Source: Montifringilla adamsi
Taxonomy: Eukaryota; Chordata; Aves; Passeriformes; Passeridae
Reading direction: 5' to 3'
DNA length: 64,000 nucleotides
Assembly (NCBI GenBank): GCA_017590115.1
Contig: JAGGNK010012559.1
Coordinates: forward strand, 3,765,236 to 3,829,235
Part shown: in pieces, positions 30,901 to 42,889 of the stretch
Numbering within the stretch: position 1 is the stretch's first letter
Layout: the number at the start of each line of letters is the position of its first letter
Translations under genes and position numbers: made by a program
Notes under the pieces: model-generated
The model's database searches: none
Seen by the model: the letters and a program-made list of their open reading frames with translations, nothing else
What the model was told of the DNA's origin: nothing

Positions 30901-33900
30901 GGAAGTGTCCGAGCACAGCTTGGAGGGGCTTGGAGCAACCTGGTCTAATGGAGAGTGTCCCTGCCCATGGCAGTGGTGGAAAGGGGTGAACTTTAAGGTC
31001 TCTTCCAGCCCAAACCCTTCCCTGAATCTTTTCCTGTGCAGGTGAAAAGCTGCAGGCCCTGAAGGCCAAGCTGCAGGAGGCCATGAAGCTCCGCAGGAGC
31101 GAGGAGCGCCAGAAGCGCCAAGCGCTGTTTAGGCTGGACAATGAGGAGATGCTGGAGGAAGAGGAGGAGGAGGAGGAGGAGGAAGAGATGACAGATGAGT
31201 CTGAGGAGGAAGAAGAAGAAGAAGAAGGTGATCATGAGGTCTGTATGCAGCATTTCTCCATAACCTCATCAGCGTCTCCGTTCTGCTTCCTCTCCCCAGT
31301 GGAATGGCACTTTTGTACACTGCTGCTTGGGGGACTTGCTAAGAATTATTCCTAGAAGCTAAAAAATTGCTATAGTTGGCACAATCAGCATTTGGCTTGT
31401 CTAACTTTGAATTAATGAGTATTTTCTTTATTTGTCAAAACACTCTAAAACCAAATTGAAATGTTTAAAAGGTTTTGATGCCCCTTTCCCTTTTTATAAA
31501 TCCTTGGCTCATTGCTGGCAGGGCCAAACAGGTCACGTCCCTCACCTGGGGTAGGGTTTGCCATGACAACAATCATTATATCTGTGCTGTGTTTGGGGAT
31601 GTTTTTTAGAATTCAGAATTTCTGCTTGATGAAGCAGAGGAAGATAATGAAGATACAGAAGAGAAACACGCCGAAGATGGTGATAAAGAAACTGACAGAG
31701 AATCCATTGATGGAGAAAAGCTGGAGAAATCTGAACATGGTGATTCTGTTCTAAAACATCCTTCAACAGAGTCTACATTGATGCTTTTTAAGGACAGCTC
31801 CTCAAAAATGGGGTAAATTATCCAAGCCTTAAAAATGGTGACTGAGTAATTTTAAATTTGATCAGCATGTGTTTGATCAGCACTTTTTTATTTAAAGTGC
31901 CTTTTATAAGTATTTTTGTGGTCCCTTGGTTTTTTTACAATTTGCAATTAAATAAATTTAAATCCTGAATTTATTAGCAAATACCTTTTATGAATTGCAG
32001 ATATTCTCTTCCTGATGAAAAACTGGAAATGGAAGAAACTGTAGACAAAGGACCCAACAAGTTAGGTAAAATAGAATTATTGCCCTAGATAATTGTTTGG
32101 TTTTTGTTTTTCTTTTTTATTTAGCATATGTAAAAGTTTCTGTTTAAGATTGATATTCAGTATTTCTGTTATTTCCTCTCTTGTATATACGTACAGTATG
32201 ATTTTAAAAGTTTAGGTTGATGAAATAATGTGTGGGCTTGAAAAAACTGGAGGGAAAAATACTGTTCAAAATAATACTGGAAGAAATACGAAATGTCAGA
32301 AGTCAATAAGATAAGTTAAAACAAGTAATATGCTTCCTCTGAGAAGAAGGAAATCCAACACAACCACAAAATGAATTTTTAGCAAGGTGTCAGTGTTGCA
32401 AAATATTTTGAGGTTTTGCTGGATTACACACACAAAGAAAGTTAAGCACTATATATTTTTTTTTATTTCCAGAGGATGATGATTCATTTTCTCTACCAGC
32501 CCTGCCAAAGGAGAACAGCCACAACAGCAGCTTTGAGTTCATTGGCTCCATGATCCCTTCCTACCAGCCCTGTAACAAGCAGGCCTCGAGGGGAGGGAGC
32601 TTCTTCCCTGCAGCAGGGGGGTTCAGGTCACCCTCCCCAGGTTTCTTCAAAACAAGTTTTATCAGCTCTGCTTCCAAGGTGAGATTCTCAGGCCTGGTTG
32701 TGTCTTATACTAACACGGTGGGAAGTCAATTAATGTGTTTTGTGCTGATGGTCAGAGCTATCAAAAGAATCAACTCAGATAAATGCAGTCAGATTTCAGA
32801 AGAGCAAACTGCCCCTTGGGTTTGTGTCCACATTGGAATGGATAAAAATGATATTATAAAATTTATATTCTAAAGCATCAAAGAAAAGATGCTATAATCT
32901 GGCTTTTGTATGTGTGCATCATAAATATGATTTTTAAGAATGCTTACAAGGGCTGCACAATGTCTGATGTCAGTGAACTCCTGTGGTGTAGTGGAGCAGC
33001 ATGAACATAATTTGATTTCTGCCTGGTTTGGATTGGAAGGAACCTCAGAGCTCATCTCATCCCAGCCCCTGCCATGGGCAGGGACACCTTCCATTGTCCC
33101 AGAGTGTTCCAAGCCCCATCCAGCCTGGCCAGGAACACTTTCAGGGGTGGGGCAGCCACAGCTTCCCTGGGAAGTCTGTTCCAGTGCCCCTTGCATTTAA
33201 ATTTAAGCTTGCTAAACTTCTGTATTTTTGTATTCCCTTGATTAGAGCTCAGGAAAGACCTCTGAGCCTTCTCTTCCCATAGAAGATTCCCAGGACCTGT
33301 ATAATGCTTCTCCTGAGCCCAAGAGTTTATTTCCAGGGGCTGGGGAGTCAAGGTTTCAGTTTTCCCTGGAAGATGACACTCAAAGCCAGCTGCTTGATGC
33401 AGATGGGTGAGTGATGGGTGTAAAGGATGGTGTTTAACAGAAACAGGATGTGCAGACCAGCAAGATTTTTCTAACTACAGCCTTTCTTTCAGATTCTTGA
33501 ACGTTGGACAACACAGGAATAAATACCAGTCCTCAAAGCATCAGCTGCCACTGGCTAGCATGGATGAGAATGCCATGGATGCCAACATGGATGAGTTACT
33601 GGACCTGTGCTCTGGACAGTTCAGCAGCCAAGCTGAGCACGTGCCAAACACCAGCAGCACCAAAAAGCAGAACATGGAGGAGCTGCTCAATCTTTGTTCA
33701 GGGAAATTCGTGTCTCAGAGTATGTCCTGAATTCTCTTTTCAGCTTTGATTTAGAAATTTTTAGCTGGGGTGACTTCAAGTCTGGGTACTGATGCCACAT
33801 GTGGAGTTTTGTCTTTGTTGGGAGCATATGCAGTTTTATTTCTGGGGTCTTCTCTGACACTTTAAGAGCAGAAATAAGTTGCATCTTACTGCTTTCTGTA

Positions 33901-36900
33901 GCAGGTTCTCCAACATGGGCTTCTTCAGTGTCTTCCAAGGCAGAAAAATACAGTGACATAGAAGATCCAATGGCAGAGGCTCTGGAGCTCTGTTCAGGCT
34001 CCTTTCCCACAGACAGGTTAGCATTGCTCTCCTAAAATTTACAGAAGATAATTCTGGTAACTGTCTTGTTTCACTCTTAGAAGTGTTTTCTTTTTTAACA
34101 TCAATTTGCTGTCAGTGCAAGTGAGCTTTGTTTTGGAGGTGAAGGGGAGGAATACTGCAAATTGCTCAGCAATTACTCTCTAATTGGCAGCATAAACGGT
34201 TTCCCACAGCTACTGTGAAGGGAAATTTTTTTGTCTTACACTGATAGTGAAAGAAACAGTGAAGAAGTTTAATTAAACTGAGAAAAGATGATTAAAAGTG
34301 GGACTTTTTGGAGTCTGTTCTGGGCTGTTGCCAAACTGCCATAATGAAATGTAAAAGTTGGATACTTGGAGTTTTTTATTGACTAATTGGACAAAAGGAT
34401 AGTGAGGCTTAATAAGTGGGAATGTTAAGGGGATCCAAGAGGAATTTGAGAGGAGGAAAAAGAATTGAAAAAATTAGTGCTTGTCCCATGGTTTCTGCAA
34501 GTGAAGACCTGAAGTCTTAAAACATCAACTCAAATGGGGATTTGAGGCATTTATTGCTAAATGCTGCTGGCAGATTGTAGCTCTGAGCACTCACAGGGAA
34601 TTGCTTGATAGCAGCTGAGGTGGGCGTTGAAATTTTGCCTTGATTTACTGGAGGTAAGATGAAAATGCCTTTCTCCCATTTATGTTTTCCCTAGGGAAGA
34701 GGAAGAAGAGGAGGAACAAGAAGAACTTGGTGGTTTTCAGCTTTTAACAGATGATGAGGCCTTTGCAAGTGAAGAGGTGTGAACTGATGGAGCCAGGCAG
34801 CTGCTGGATAAAATGAATAATTCCATTTATCTTCCTAGGTTTTTAATATATCCATCAATGCAAAGTACCACAACTTCCATAACAAGCTACTGAAACATTT
34901 TTCAGGGCATACTTTGAATCACTTAAAAGAGCTCTTTAATAGAATGATACAGTGAAAAATGCAAATCCTCTGAAATATGCCTGGTTTTAGTGTCTTGTTA
35001 ATTGAAGAACAGACATATCTGTTGTTAGAAAGCAATCCACTCTCAGAAATTCCTTCTTTCTGAAAACTTTCTCTTTGACAGGATGAAAAAGAGGATGAAG
35101 ATAGTGCTGCTGAAGAAGGAGAAAGGAGTGATGAAGAAGAAGAACTGCTGAGACGTAGACCAGGCTCTAAGAAAAAACTGTAATTATTTTTTTAAAGTCT
35201 TAATTACCAGAGAGAATAGAATATTAATAGCACTAGAAGTTTAGTTTGGAATTATTCTCTCTCTAGCAGATGTTTATATGGTCTGGTTTTTTACTTTGGA
35301 GCTATCATGTTACATGAATTTAAGTGTGTCTCCTGTGGGTTATAGATGATTTCCATTATATATGGAAATCAAAAAGCCACAATAAAAGCAGTGCAACATT
35401 TTTTTGACCAAAAAAAGGGATGCAAGAATATTGTTGTCATTCCTCATGTCTTGAGATCTTATTTGTTCTAGCAAGAAAAACACAGAGTTGACAGTTACTG
35501 CCATCATCTTTGGAATCTGGTGGATGACAATGATTTGGGCTGGTACATGATGCCAGGCTATGTATGTAAATGTGCAAGAATTCAAGGCTTGGTCTTTCCA
35601 AAAAATACATGAGAAATTAGCATACATCCTTAGGAAATGTGTTCATTTTCTGTCAAAAGATAAATCTTGCTTTCAGAAGGTTTGTGTGATGGCTGTTTTG
35701 CTCCCAAACTGAACTCTTTTGACTTTTTTTTTCCCTAGAAAACTGCAAGATTTCATGGAAGAGGAGGCAGAGCTATCAGGGAGTGACGTGGGAAGTGAGG
35801 ATGAGTACGATAGTGAAGACCTGAACGAATATGAAGAAGACATTATCGACGAGGAGCTCCCAGACGAGGCGGAATTGGGAAACCAGATACAGAAATTCCA
35901 CATGTCAGTGCCATTCTCATTAGATTTTTGGGTGTGTGAGGCCCTGGCTAGCCTGGTCTGACCTGTCCCTGTCTCCTGTGCTGGCAGGAAGGCCATGCTG
36001 GACGATGACAAGCGCCAGCTCCGCCTCTACCAGGAGAGGTACCTGCTGGATGGGGACCTGCACAGCGATGGCCCAGGCAGGACCAGGAGGTTCAGATGGA
36101 AAAACATAGGTGAGCCATGATCCAGAGTTCACAGATGGGGAGAAAGATTGAAAACAGAGCTTGTGTGTGTGTGTGTAGTAGCACTTATAGTCCTCAATAA
36201 AGTATTTCAGGAATAAATTGGTGGGGAGATGATTCTGGGGTTTTTTGCCTTGTTTGTTTGGTTTTGGGGGTTTTTTTTGTTGTTTTTTACTAGCCTCTAA
36301 TTTCAAAATTGATGGCTGACTGTCTTGTTTTGTTGCCCAGATTTTGCTTCACAGATGGACTTGTTTCAGAGAGATTCAGATAATGAGGAGGAGAATGAAG
36401 AGTTTGATGAGACAGAAGTGAAGTGGAGGAAGGAGCGATTCGAGCGAGAGCAGTGGCTCCGTGAGCAGGTGTGGTGAGCTGCTAGAAAGGCTTGCTCAGT
36501 CTCTCTATCATTGCTGAATGTGAAATTGTTTAATTCTCAAGTTAAACTTCAGTATTAGGTCAGATTTCTCAGCTGAATGTGATGCTGTTCATTAATAGAA
36601 CAAGGATTATGAAGTATCTAAGAAATTGCAATAACCTCTTAGAGTAGAAAGTAAATAAAAATTAATTTACATAAAGAAAATTACTTAAAATACTGAATGA
36701 AATGTCCATTTGTAATATCAAGTTTTTCAATTGTCTTCTCTCTGCTACAGAAGGAAAAAAATAAAGAGCAGGAGGAGGAGGAAGAAGAAATTGGTGGAGA
36801 CAGCGAATTCATGAAGCTGGCAAAAAAAGTGACTGCCAAGTCCCTGCAGAAGAAAGGTGAGTTTGCTTTTTATTGAAGTGATAAGAAGAGAGGGAAGGAG

Positions 36901-37675
36901 TTCAAAAACTGATCTTTCCCCCATGTCTCTGCCAGCCAGCCCAGCAGTGGTGGCACAAGGCACAGCTCTGTTACCCAGGAACCCGTTTGAAGCCTTCAGA
37001 CCTGCCAGTGACATCCAGGTGGGTACCAATCCTCAAAAATGGCATTTCCCAGCACAGCCAAGTCAGCTGCCCCTGAATTCTGGGCTCTCCTGATTTGTGT
37101 TATGTGTGAGCAGAGAGTAGATTTTCTCTGCAGAGTAACTTATTAAGCAACCTGCCTTGCTTCCTGAGAATGGTTTAATGCAGCTTTTCTTTGCCTTTCA
37201 GATAAAAAATGGGTCACTCTTGAACAGACCTAAAGCTGTCCTTCAGAAGCTGGCAGCAATGTCAGATCTTAATCCAAATGCCCCTCGAAATTCAAGGAAT
37301 TTTGTCTTTCATACACTTTCACCAGAGAAGAGTGAAGAGGCAAAGGAGAAATCAAAACCTCAGGTAAAGATTTGGGTAGCAGGTGCTGCCTGTTGTGGAG
37401 ATTATTTGAATACACAGGCACTGAAATCTGCCAAGCAGTTAAGAGCACTGCTGTCTTAAATATTTGGCATGAGCACACAGGGAATATTTCTCTAGTAACT
37501 CAGAATTTAAACTTTTTTTTTTGTACATATTGCATATTCTAATGTATTTGACTGCCTTTAGGTGAAGAAGAGAGGCCCTTCTGCAGTGATAACACCAGCA
37601 GCAAAGCGGCCCAGGGTAGAAAGCTCAGAGGAAACCAGTCAAAGCCGAAGCATTTTCCAGTACTTGGAGAGCTGA
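24905..37675 (+). CDS. CLSPN: Claspin (CLSPN), 25 coding exons
   Basis: Nuclear adaptor that presents CHK1 to ATR and travels with the replisome. Exons: 24905-24943, 25706-25835, 26358-26815, 27415-27579, 28155-28244, 28454-28526, 28783-28891, 29426-29961, 30427-30618, 31042-31238, 31610-31812, 32001-32065, 32473-32678, 33246-33406, 33493-33719, 33905-34016, 34695-34776, 35082-35179, 35739-35903, 35988-36109, 36341-36468, 36751-36856, 36936-37018, 37202-37363, 37562-37675. All phases agree; the sum is 4023 nt, 1340 residues (human 1339). Visible features: an N-terminal Ser/Asp-rich region; the [13 protein letters not shown] and [11 protein letters not shown] basic segments; a PIP-box-like SVHDFF in exon 7; a Glu-rich tract in exon 10; three CHK1-binding repeats (exons 15-16); the conserved [13 protein letters not shown] and [13 protein letters not shown]-terminal motifs; and the end IFQYLES. 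The start [13 protein letters not shown] lies in the CpG island and splices in frame; it differs from the human N-terminus. Donors of exons 2 and 10 (GTCTGT) are weak. Confidence 0.97.
25222..25240 (+). promoter_or_regulatory. ZNF143/SBS-type motif in CLSPN intron 1
   Basis: ACTACAGTTCCCAGCATGC closely matches the extended ZNF143 (Staf) binding site ACTACAnnTCCCAGnATGC. It is inside the CpG island about 320 bp downstream of the CLSPN ATG. Two related half-sites in the opposite sense follow: CACGCTGGGAAGG at about 25268 and GCATGCCGGGAGG at about 25311. Binding is inference. Confidence 0.7.
26846..27178. repeat. AT-rich compound minisatellite in CLSPN intron 3
   Basis: Three spaced copies of a module ATTTCTC..ACTAA.CTAAATTTATT.TTGCTTGTA (near 26847, 26951 and 27091), separated by TATATTA/TAAATATA runs. 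Together they form about 330 bp of nearly pure A+T, in contrast to the GC-rich surroundings. Confidence 0.85.
27618..27848 (+). mobile_element. CR1 LINE fragment in CLSPN intron 4
   Basis: CR1 3' region in sense orientation: CTTTCAAACTGATAGAAAAT, TGTGAGGGTGGGGAGACCCT, GGTTGGATGGGGCTTGGAGC, TGAACTTTAAGGTC. It begins only about 40 bp after the exon 4 donor. Confidence 0.9.
30872..31025 (+). mobile_element. CR1 LINE fragment abutting CLSPN exon 10 acceptor
   Basis: Blocks GCTCTGGCTGCCCCTGGATC, GGAGGGGCTTGGAGCAACCT and GGGGTGAACTTTAAGGTCTC, then TTCCAGCCCAAACCCTTCCC. The element's tail runs to within about 20 bp of the exon 10 start at 31042, so it appears to supply part of the polypyrimidine region. 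Confidence 0.87.
33022..33195 (-). mobile_element. CR1 LINE fragment in CLSPN intron 13
   Basis: Reverse-complement CR1: GGTTTGGATTGGAAGGAACC, CCTGCCATGGGCAGGGACAC, AAGCCCCATCCAGCCTGGCC, GGGGTGGGGCAGCCACAGCT. It ends about 50 bp upstream of exon 14. Confidence 0.92.
33493..34016 (+). other. CLSPN: CLSPN exons 15-16, three CHK1-binding repeats
   Basis: The translation holds [10 protein letters not shown] (about 909-918), [10 protein letters not shown] (938-947) and [10 protein letters not shown] (975-984). These are the phospho-dependent CHK1-docking repeats known from Xenopus and human claspin. The phospho-acceptors are Ser915, Ser944 and Ser981; the first is Thr916 in human. Exon 16 has a tandem NAGNAG acceptor (TAGCAG at 33899-33904). 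Choosing the upstream AG would change QSSP to QTGSP without shifting the frame. Confidence 0.92.
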
Positions 37676-38865
37676 ATATTCCTGTTTGGAGCCAGAGATT
37701 ATCTCCTCTTTGCCAGCTGCAGTTTATTTTGCCAATCTGCCAGAAATCACCAGACAGGGAAACAAATGGGTGCCACCTCATTCACAAGTTCCAGTCGTTT
37801 CCAGGCGGTGGTTTTGTGCTTTGTTTTTTCTCAGTCCTCTGTGGCAAATGGGAGCACAAAATCCAGTCCTGGTTTGGAATGAAATGCTGACTTGATCTTT
37901 CCCAAGCATTAAGGAAACTTGCACTGCTGTGGGCTGTCCTCACAGGTGCTGCAGGGGTATCAGTTCCACCTGGAAGTGCCATTGGTGTGACAAGGAAATA
38001 CCTCAAGTAGCTGAAAGCACAATAAAGGAGGAATTTCTACAGCTCTGGGAGAGAATGAAGCAGTGTTGGCCATGGCAGGACACTTGTTTACACTTGCAGC
38101 ACAAAGTTTGAGCTGTGGCTCCCTCCAGTGTCTTATTTTCTTTAATGCTGAGCATTTATTAAGCTTCTCTTTAGAAGCTCTAATTTATCCTTGAAATGTT
38201 TACTTTGTGGAAAAGGTCCCAGTCTCTTCTGAGGCAATATGAGAAGGGTTTCTTTCCAAGTTTTTATTACTGTTGATGTCCTTAAACTTGCAGATAGATG
38301 TGTGTGTGGAGAGGGAAGAATGTGAGTAACGTGTGGGAGAGGAAAAGGTTTGGGGGGGTTTATTTGCATTGGTGGGGGAACTTGCTGGGGTTGCTTTGGG
38401 TTGTCCAACTTCAGGCTGTTTTTAACCATCCATTCTGTTGTTTTCTTGGAAGCTGCACTCATCCAAGAGAAACCATCCATTGCTGAGCAGCCAGTAAGGA
38501 AAGGGCTGCTCTAGAATGAGGGAATTTATAAGGAGCTGTCATTCACAACTATTCTAAACAGTGTGAGAGAAACATGAGCCAGAGTGTCCAGCATTTCTGA
38601 TGTTTCTGGTCACATCCTGAAGGTGTTGGAGAGCAGATAATGGTGCCACAGGGTTCTACTCTAAAACTGAACCTCTCTGGGAGTGGATGTCACACACCTG
38701 AGGTGCTGACACCATCAGAGAAATGTCTGAGCTGTAAATTTTGTAACATCTTGAGCACATGCCTGATGTGCTGTGTGTAAAATATTTTATTGTACAGTAT
38801 GTTATAAAGAATTATGGTACTAATCGAAGTGCAACTTTACAATAAAACGTGGTTTTAATTTTGGA
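37676..38865 (+). other. CLSPN: CLSPN 3' untranslated region
   Basis: Runs from the TGA at 37673-37675 to a single strong AATAAA at 38841-38846, followed by a GT/T-rich stretch. This gives a 3' UTR of about 1.2 kb. The transcript end is inferred from the signal. Confidence 0.8.
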
Positions 38866-40404
38866 GGCAGTTAGAGTTAATTTATAGGATTTCACTCATG
38901 TCTGGGGTTTTTTTCCTCCAATGTTTTTTATTTCTGTCTATGTCTGTTTTTTTCATTGCTGCCTTTTTTTTTTTTTTTTTTTTTTGTAGCCACAACTCAG
39001 CTCTTCACTAGGAACAGCTGCAATAATATTAGAATACAACAAAAACAACCCCTTGTGTTTATTGGAGTGTGCATTTTCGGCTCCTCAAGTCTTCCACTTG
39101 GGTTTGCATAAAATTCTTGGCCTGAATAATATGTTTTTTTCCTGCTTCAGTAGTTTTGGATTTTTTAGTTCCTAGACAAAACTTCCTTTATCCTAGTCTT
39201 AAGAAATGTCTATTTCAGTTCAGTGCAGCAATTCTAATGATTGGTGTACCTGGATTTGGGATTGGAGATTTAGGGAAGAGGAATGATGTTTCCTTCTTCA
39301 TTATCAGACTTTTCTTGAAGGACCAAGTAACGAAAAGATTTCTGAGCACCCACTTCATTCTTCATCAGTGTTTCACTGATATGAAAGTTGGACTAATTCA
39401 GCACAGCTTTGTTGGGTTAAAGCATTCAAGCTCCAAATTTGGGCATTTTCCCAGAATTTTGCTCCTGCTCTGCCACTAGAGTGCAGCAAGAGAATGTGTT
39501 TGCTCTGGCACAGGGGCAAAGCAAAATCATTAAAGCTTAAACTGTGTCTTGACTCCAGGGGAAATTCTTGCAGTTTTCCATGCTCTGGCATTGCAAGGGA
39601 TTAAATTTATAGAGACCAATAATTGCCACGTTTTTGCATTAGAAAGTGGTAGTTTGAAGAGCACCTTTAGAGGGTTGGCTGGGTCCTGGTGGTTTCCTGG
39701 CTTCTCCTCAGCACATGCTACTAGCCATAATGATGGCTTTTATTTTGCTTTCCCTGTAGAATTTTCCCTTTAAAATACATTTTCCTTGTTCCAGAGCCAA
39801 GGGTAGAAAAATACCATTGAACCTGAAAAGTTTGTAAATTGAAATACATGGAATGGGAAGGTTTCTGGCTGCATTTCCCCCACAACTTTGCAGTAGTTCA
39901 GGGTTTGTGAGTTGCTGCTGGAACCTCTGCATTGCACCCTAAAAATTCCTTGCCTGGGAGCATATTTCATGCCAGGGTATGGGAAGAGGCCAGGGACAAG
40001 GTTCTGTGGGAGTTAGAATATCAAGGGAAGAGTTGAGCCCTGTGCTGAGATGCTGCTGCTCTCATTGTCCCAGAGCTGGGGGCTTGGCCTGACCCTCACC
40101 TGTGCTCCCACCCCTGCCCTGCCCTGCTCCCCTCCATCTCCTGCCTCCAGCTTTTCCAGGGCTGCCCCTCTGCTCCTGTCTGGCACATTAACTCAGCTTT
40201 GCCTTCTCATTTTCAGGTATTGATTCAGCTTCCACCCTCCTGGCATGGATGTGAGGCTGCTCTGCTAACAGGGGGAAAAAATCCTCCCCGTTGCTGCTGG
40301 AAGTGCCAAGAGTGGGCTGGGAGGGAGGGAATGGCTCAGGGTGGGGATGAGGGTCCTGCATCCAGGCACTGCTGCAGCTCAGCCTCAGCAGAGGCTGCTC
40401 AAAG

Positions 40405-40462
40405 GTTGTTCTCCATCCTGGAGGTCTTTTCCAACCTCAGTGATCCTGTGAATGGTGTCTGC
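40405..40462 (+). mobile_element. CR1 LINE 3' end fragment
   Basis: CAAAGGTTGTTCTCCATCCT then GGAGGTCTTTTCCAACCTCA and GTGATCCTGTGAAT: the last part of a sense CR1 with a degenerate tail. Confidence 0.75.
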
Positions 40463-42860
40463 AGGGCTATCCTGGGCTGAGCTGATTCCACTTCTCCCAC
40501 TTCCCTCCCTTTTTTCTGCCCTAACTGTGCCTTGGGCTAACTCAGAGGAGTTACAGCTGAGTGTTGTGGTTGGTGGTGTTTGGGTGTGACTTTGCTGCAG
40601 AAGTGGCTGCAGCCTGAGATTTTCATCTGAGTTGGGTAGCTCTAATAATAATAACACCTCTCTGTGCCTCAGTTTCCCTTTCCCACACAGGGCACAGGAG
40701 GAATAAAACCCATGGGCTCTGAGTTCCTGATCCTTGCCTGCACCACGGGAGCCTTGATAAGAGCGGTGCTGTTAACACACAACATTACCTGCTGAGTTTG
40801 CAGAGAGAATGAGCTTTTGGGAACCCAAATGATAATGGGGAATTTTTTAGAAAGGACTTAAAAGCAGAGGGAGGAGCAGCCCTAGGTGTGTGGTGAAGGT
40901 TGGCATTGCAGACACGTTTATAATCCCAGCTCCCGCCGCTGCACGGCTCCTCGGGGCTCAAGGCACTCACTGAATTATGTTTTCTTTCCCTTTTTTGCCA
41001 AGAGACTGAAAAGGGGAGAGAAAAAAAACTATTTGTTTGTCTTGTCTAATTTAATTTATGTTATTTATCAAATAGACAGGTTATTTGGGAAACCAGATGG
41101 ACCCAGGCTAAAATCATCTGTATTTCCAACATGTGAAAAATTATGTTGGAGTGGACACATAAAAGGCAGCATGGAGCAGGTTTGGTGAGCACTCACCACG
41201 TGAGCTCTGCACCTCATCTGTCCTGGGCCTCTAATCAGTTGTCCCAGACCCATTATGAGGGTTAAAGGACAAAAAGACCCCCAGGCACTCACGGGGGTGT
41301 CTTCCAGAGCAGCCATGTCACAATTATTTACCCTCCCTGGCTTTCACTCTGCTCGTTGACTGGTGCATCCCTTCCCCAGGGATGGCTGGGGTGGGTTTTT
41401 GGGCCTAAATAAATGTTTTAGTTGGGTTTGGGAGCAGAGCAGGTGATGGTTTTTGGTATCTGGGTATTTTTTCTTCTTTTGAATTTTCAGAAAAACAGGA
41501 GATGGAGAGCAGCATGGATGGCTGAAAGGGAATAGATAGTGCAAGGAATACAAAAATAAAAAAGAAATATAATAAAAGCAAGAGCCCTGTCACTGGTGGG
41601 TTGGACACCCTGATTGCTGCTGCATTCCCAAAATCTGAGCCTGTCACTGCCCCTGTCACTGACCCTGGCAGGCAGGGCTGCTCCTGGCTGAGCAGAGTCC
41701 AGACAAGCTCATGGCACAGAAAACAGCTCTGTGAGACCTGCAGGGTTTAATGGGTGACCTGTAAAGCAAAAGTTCCATTCTCTATTAGCTATTAGTCATT
41801 AATATTAATTCCAGCGCCGCGCGTGCTCCGTGCAGACAGATGTTCAGTCCTTGGGGGTTGTTATTTTCTCTTGTATCATCCAGAAGCCCAATTTAGGGCT
41901 GACTCCAGCTCTGCTTCTCCAGGCAGCAGAGATCTAAACCAGCTGTAATTAAAGAAAACGACATAAAAGATTGCAGGGTGTGTGTGGGGGGGGAAGGGAG
42001 ATCAGCAAATCTTACAGCTTTGCAAGAGATTAATTTTATTTTTAGCTAATATTTCTCTCTGCTCCTCAGGGCTGTTTTCATGCAACACGCTCTGTGCTGC
42101 TTCCCTTGCAGTGGCCCATTGATTTTCAATATTTGATGGTGTTTGTGCACGTGCCCATGGGGGATCAGTATCTGAGGGGCACGTTCACGTGTGTCCTCAC
42201 ACCCCAAAAAGCCACCTGTGGTATCCCACCCTCACCTTTGCCATGGGGGATGCTGCACAGGGCCCAGAGGTCCCACTCCATCCTGGCATGGCTTTCTGTG
42301 GCTGCTGTGCCAGGCCAGGCTCAGCCCAGCTGCAGGGGGACACAGGCCAGCCCTGCAGCACCTTCCTGCACTGCCCAATTTCCAGCTGCCACTTGACAGA
42401 CACTCATTTCTGTGCAGGAAGAATAATTAACCAGCAAGGCTCTAATGCCACCTTTCTGGCAGCTCAGGATCCAGAGGTGGCATTTCCACATTCCTATGAA
42501 TTCCACATGAAGATTCCACATGAAGCCTGAAGGAAACCCTCAACTCTTCCTAAATAACACCAGATTAGAGAAAAAATGGCTTGTCCTTCCTTCCTCCTGC
42601 TCCTCATTGAGCCTGGATGGGGCAGAGGGGCCTAATTGTGCCTGGGAATGTGAAGTCCAGGGGCTGCCACTTGGGTTGGCTTTTTCCCAGCCCTAGCTCC
42701 AGGCTGGCACTGTGCTGGAAAGGGACATTGCTGTGGCTCAGTGAGACACCCTGAGCCCCCTGGCTGGCAGGGTTGGGGTGCCTCAAGGTGCCTCAATGAG
42801 CTTCTCTCAGCAACCTCCCAGTCAAGGACCCACAGAGAGGTTTTGGCATCCAAGACATCT

Positions 42861-42889
42861 CCCATCCCATCCCATCCCATCCCATCCCA
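42861..42889. repeat. (CCCAT)n microsatellite
   Basis: Five near-perfect CCCAT units. Confidence 0.9.
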
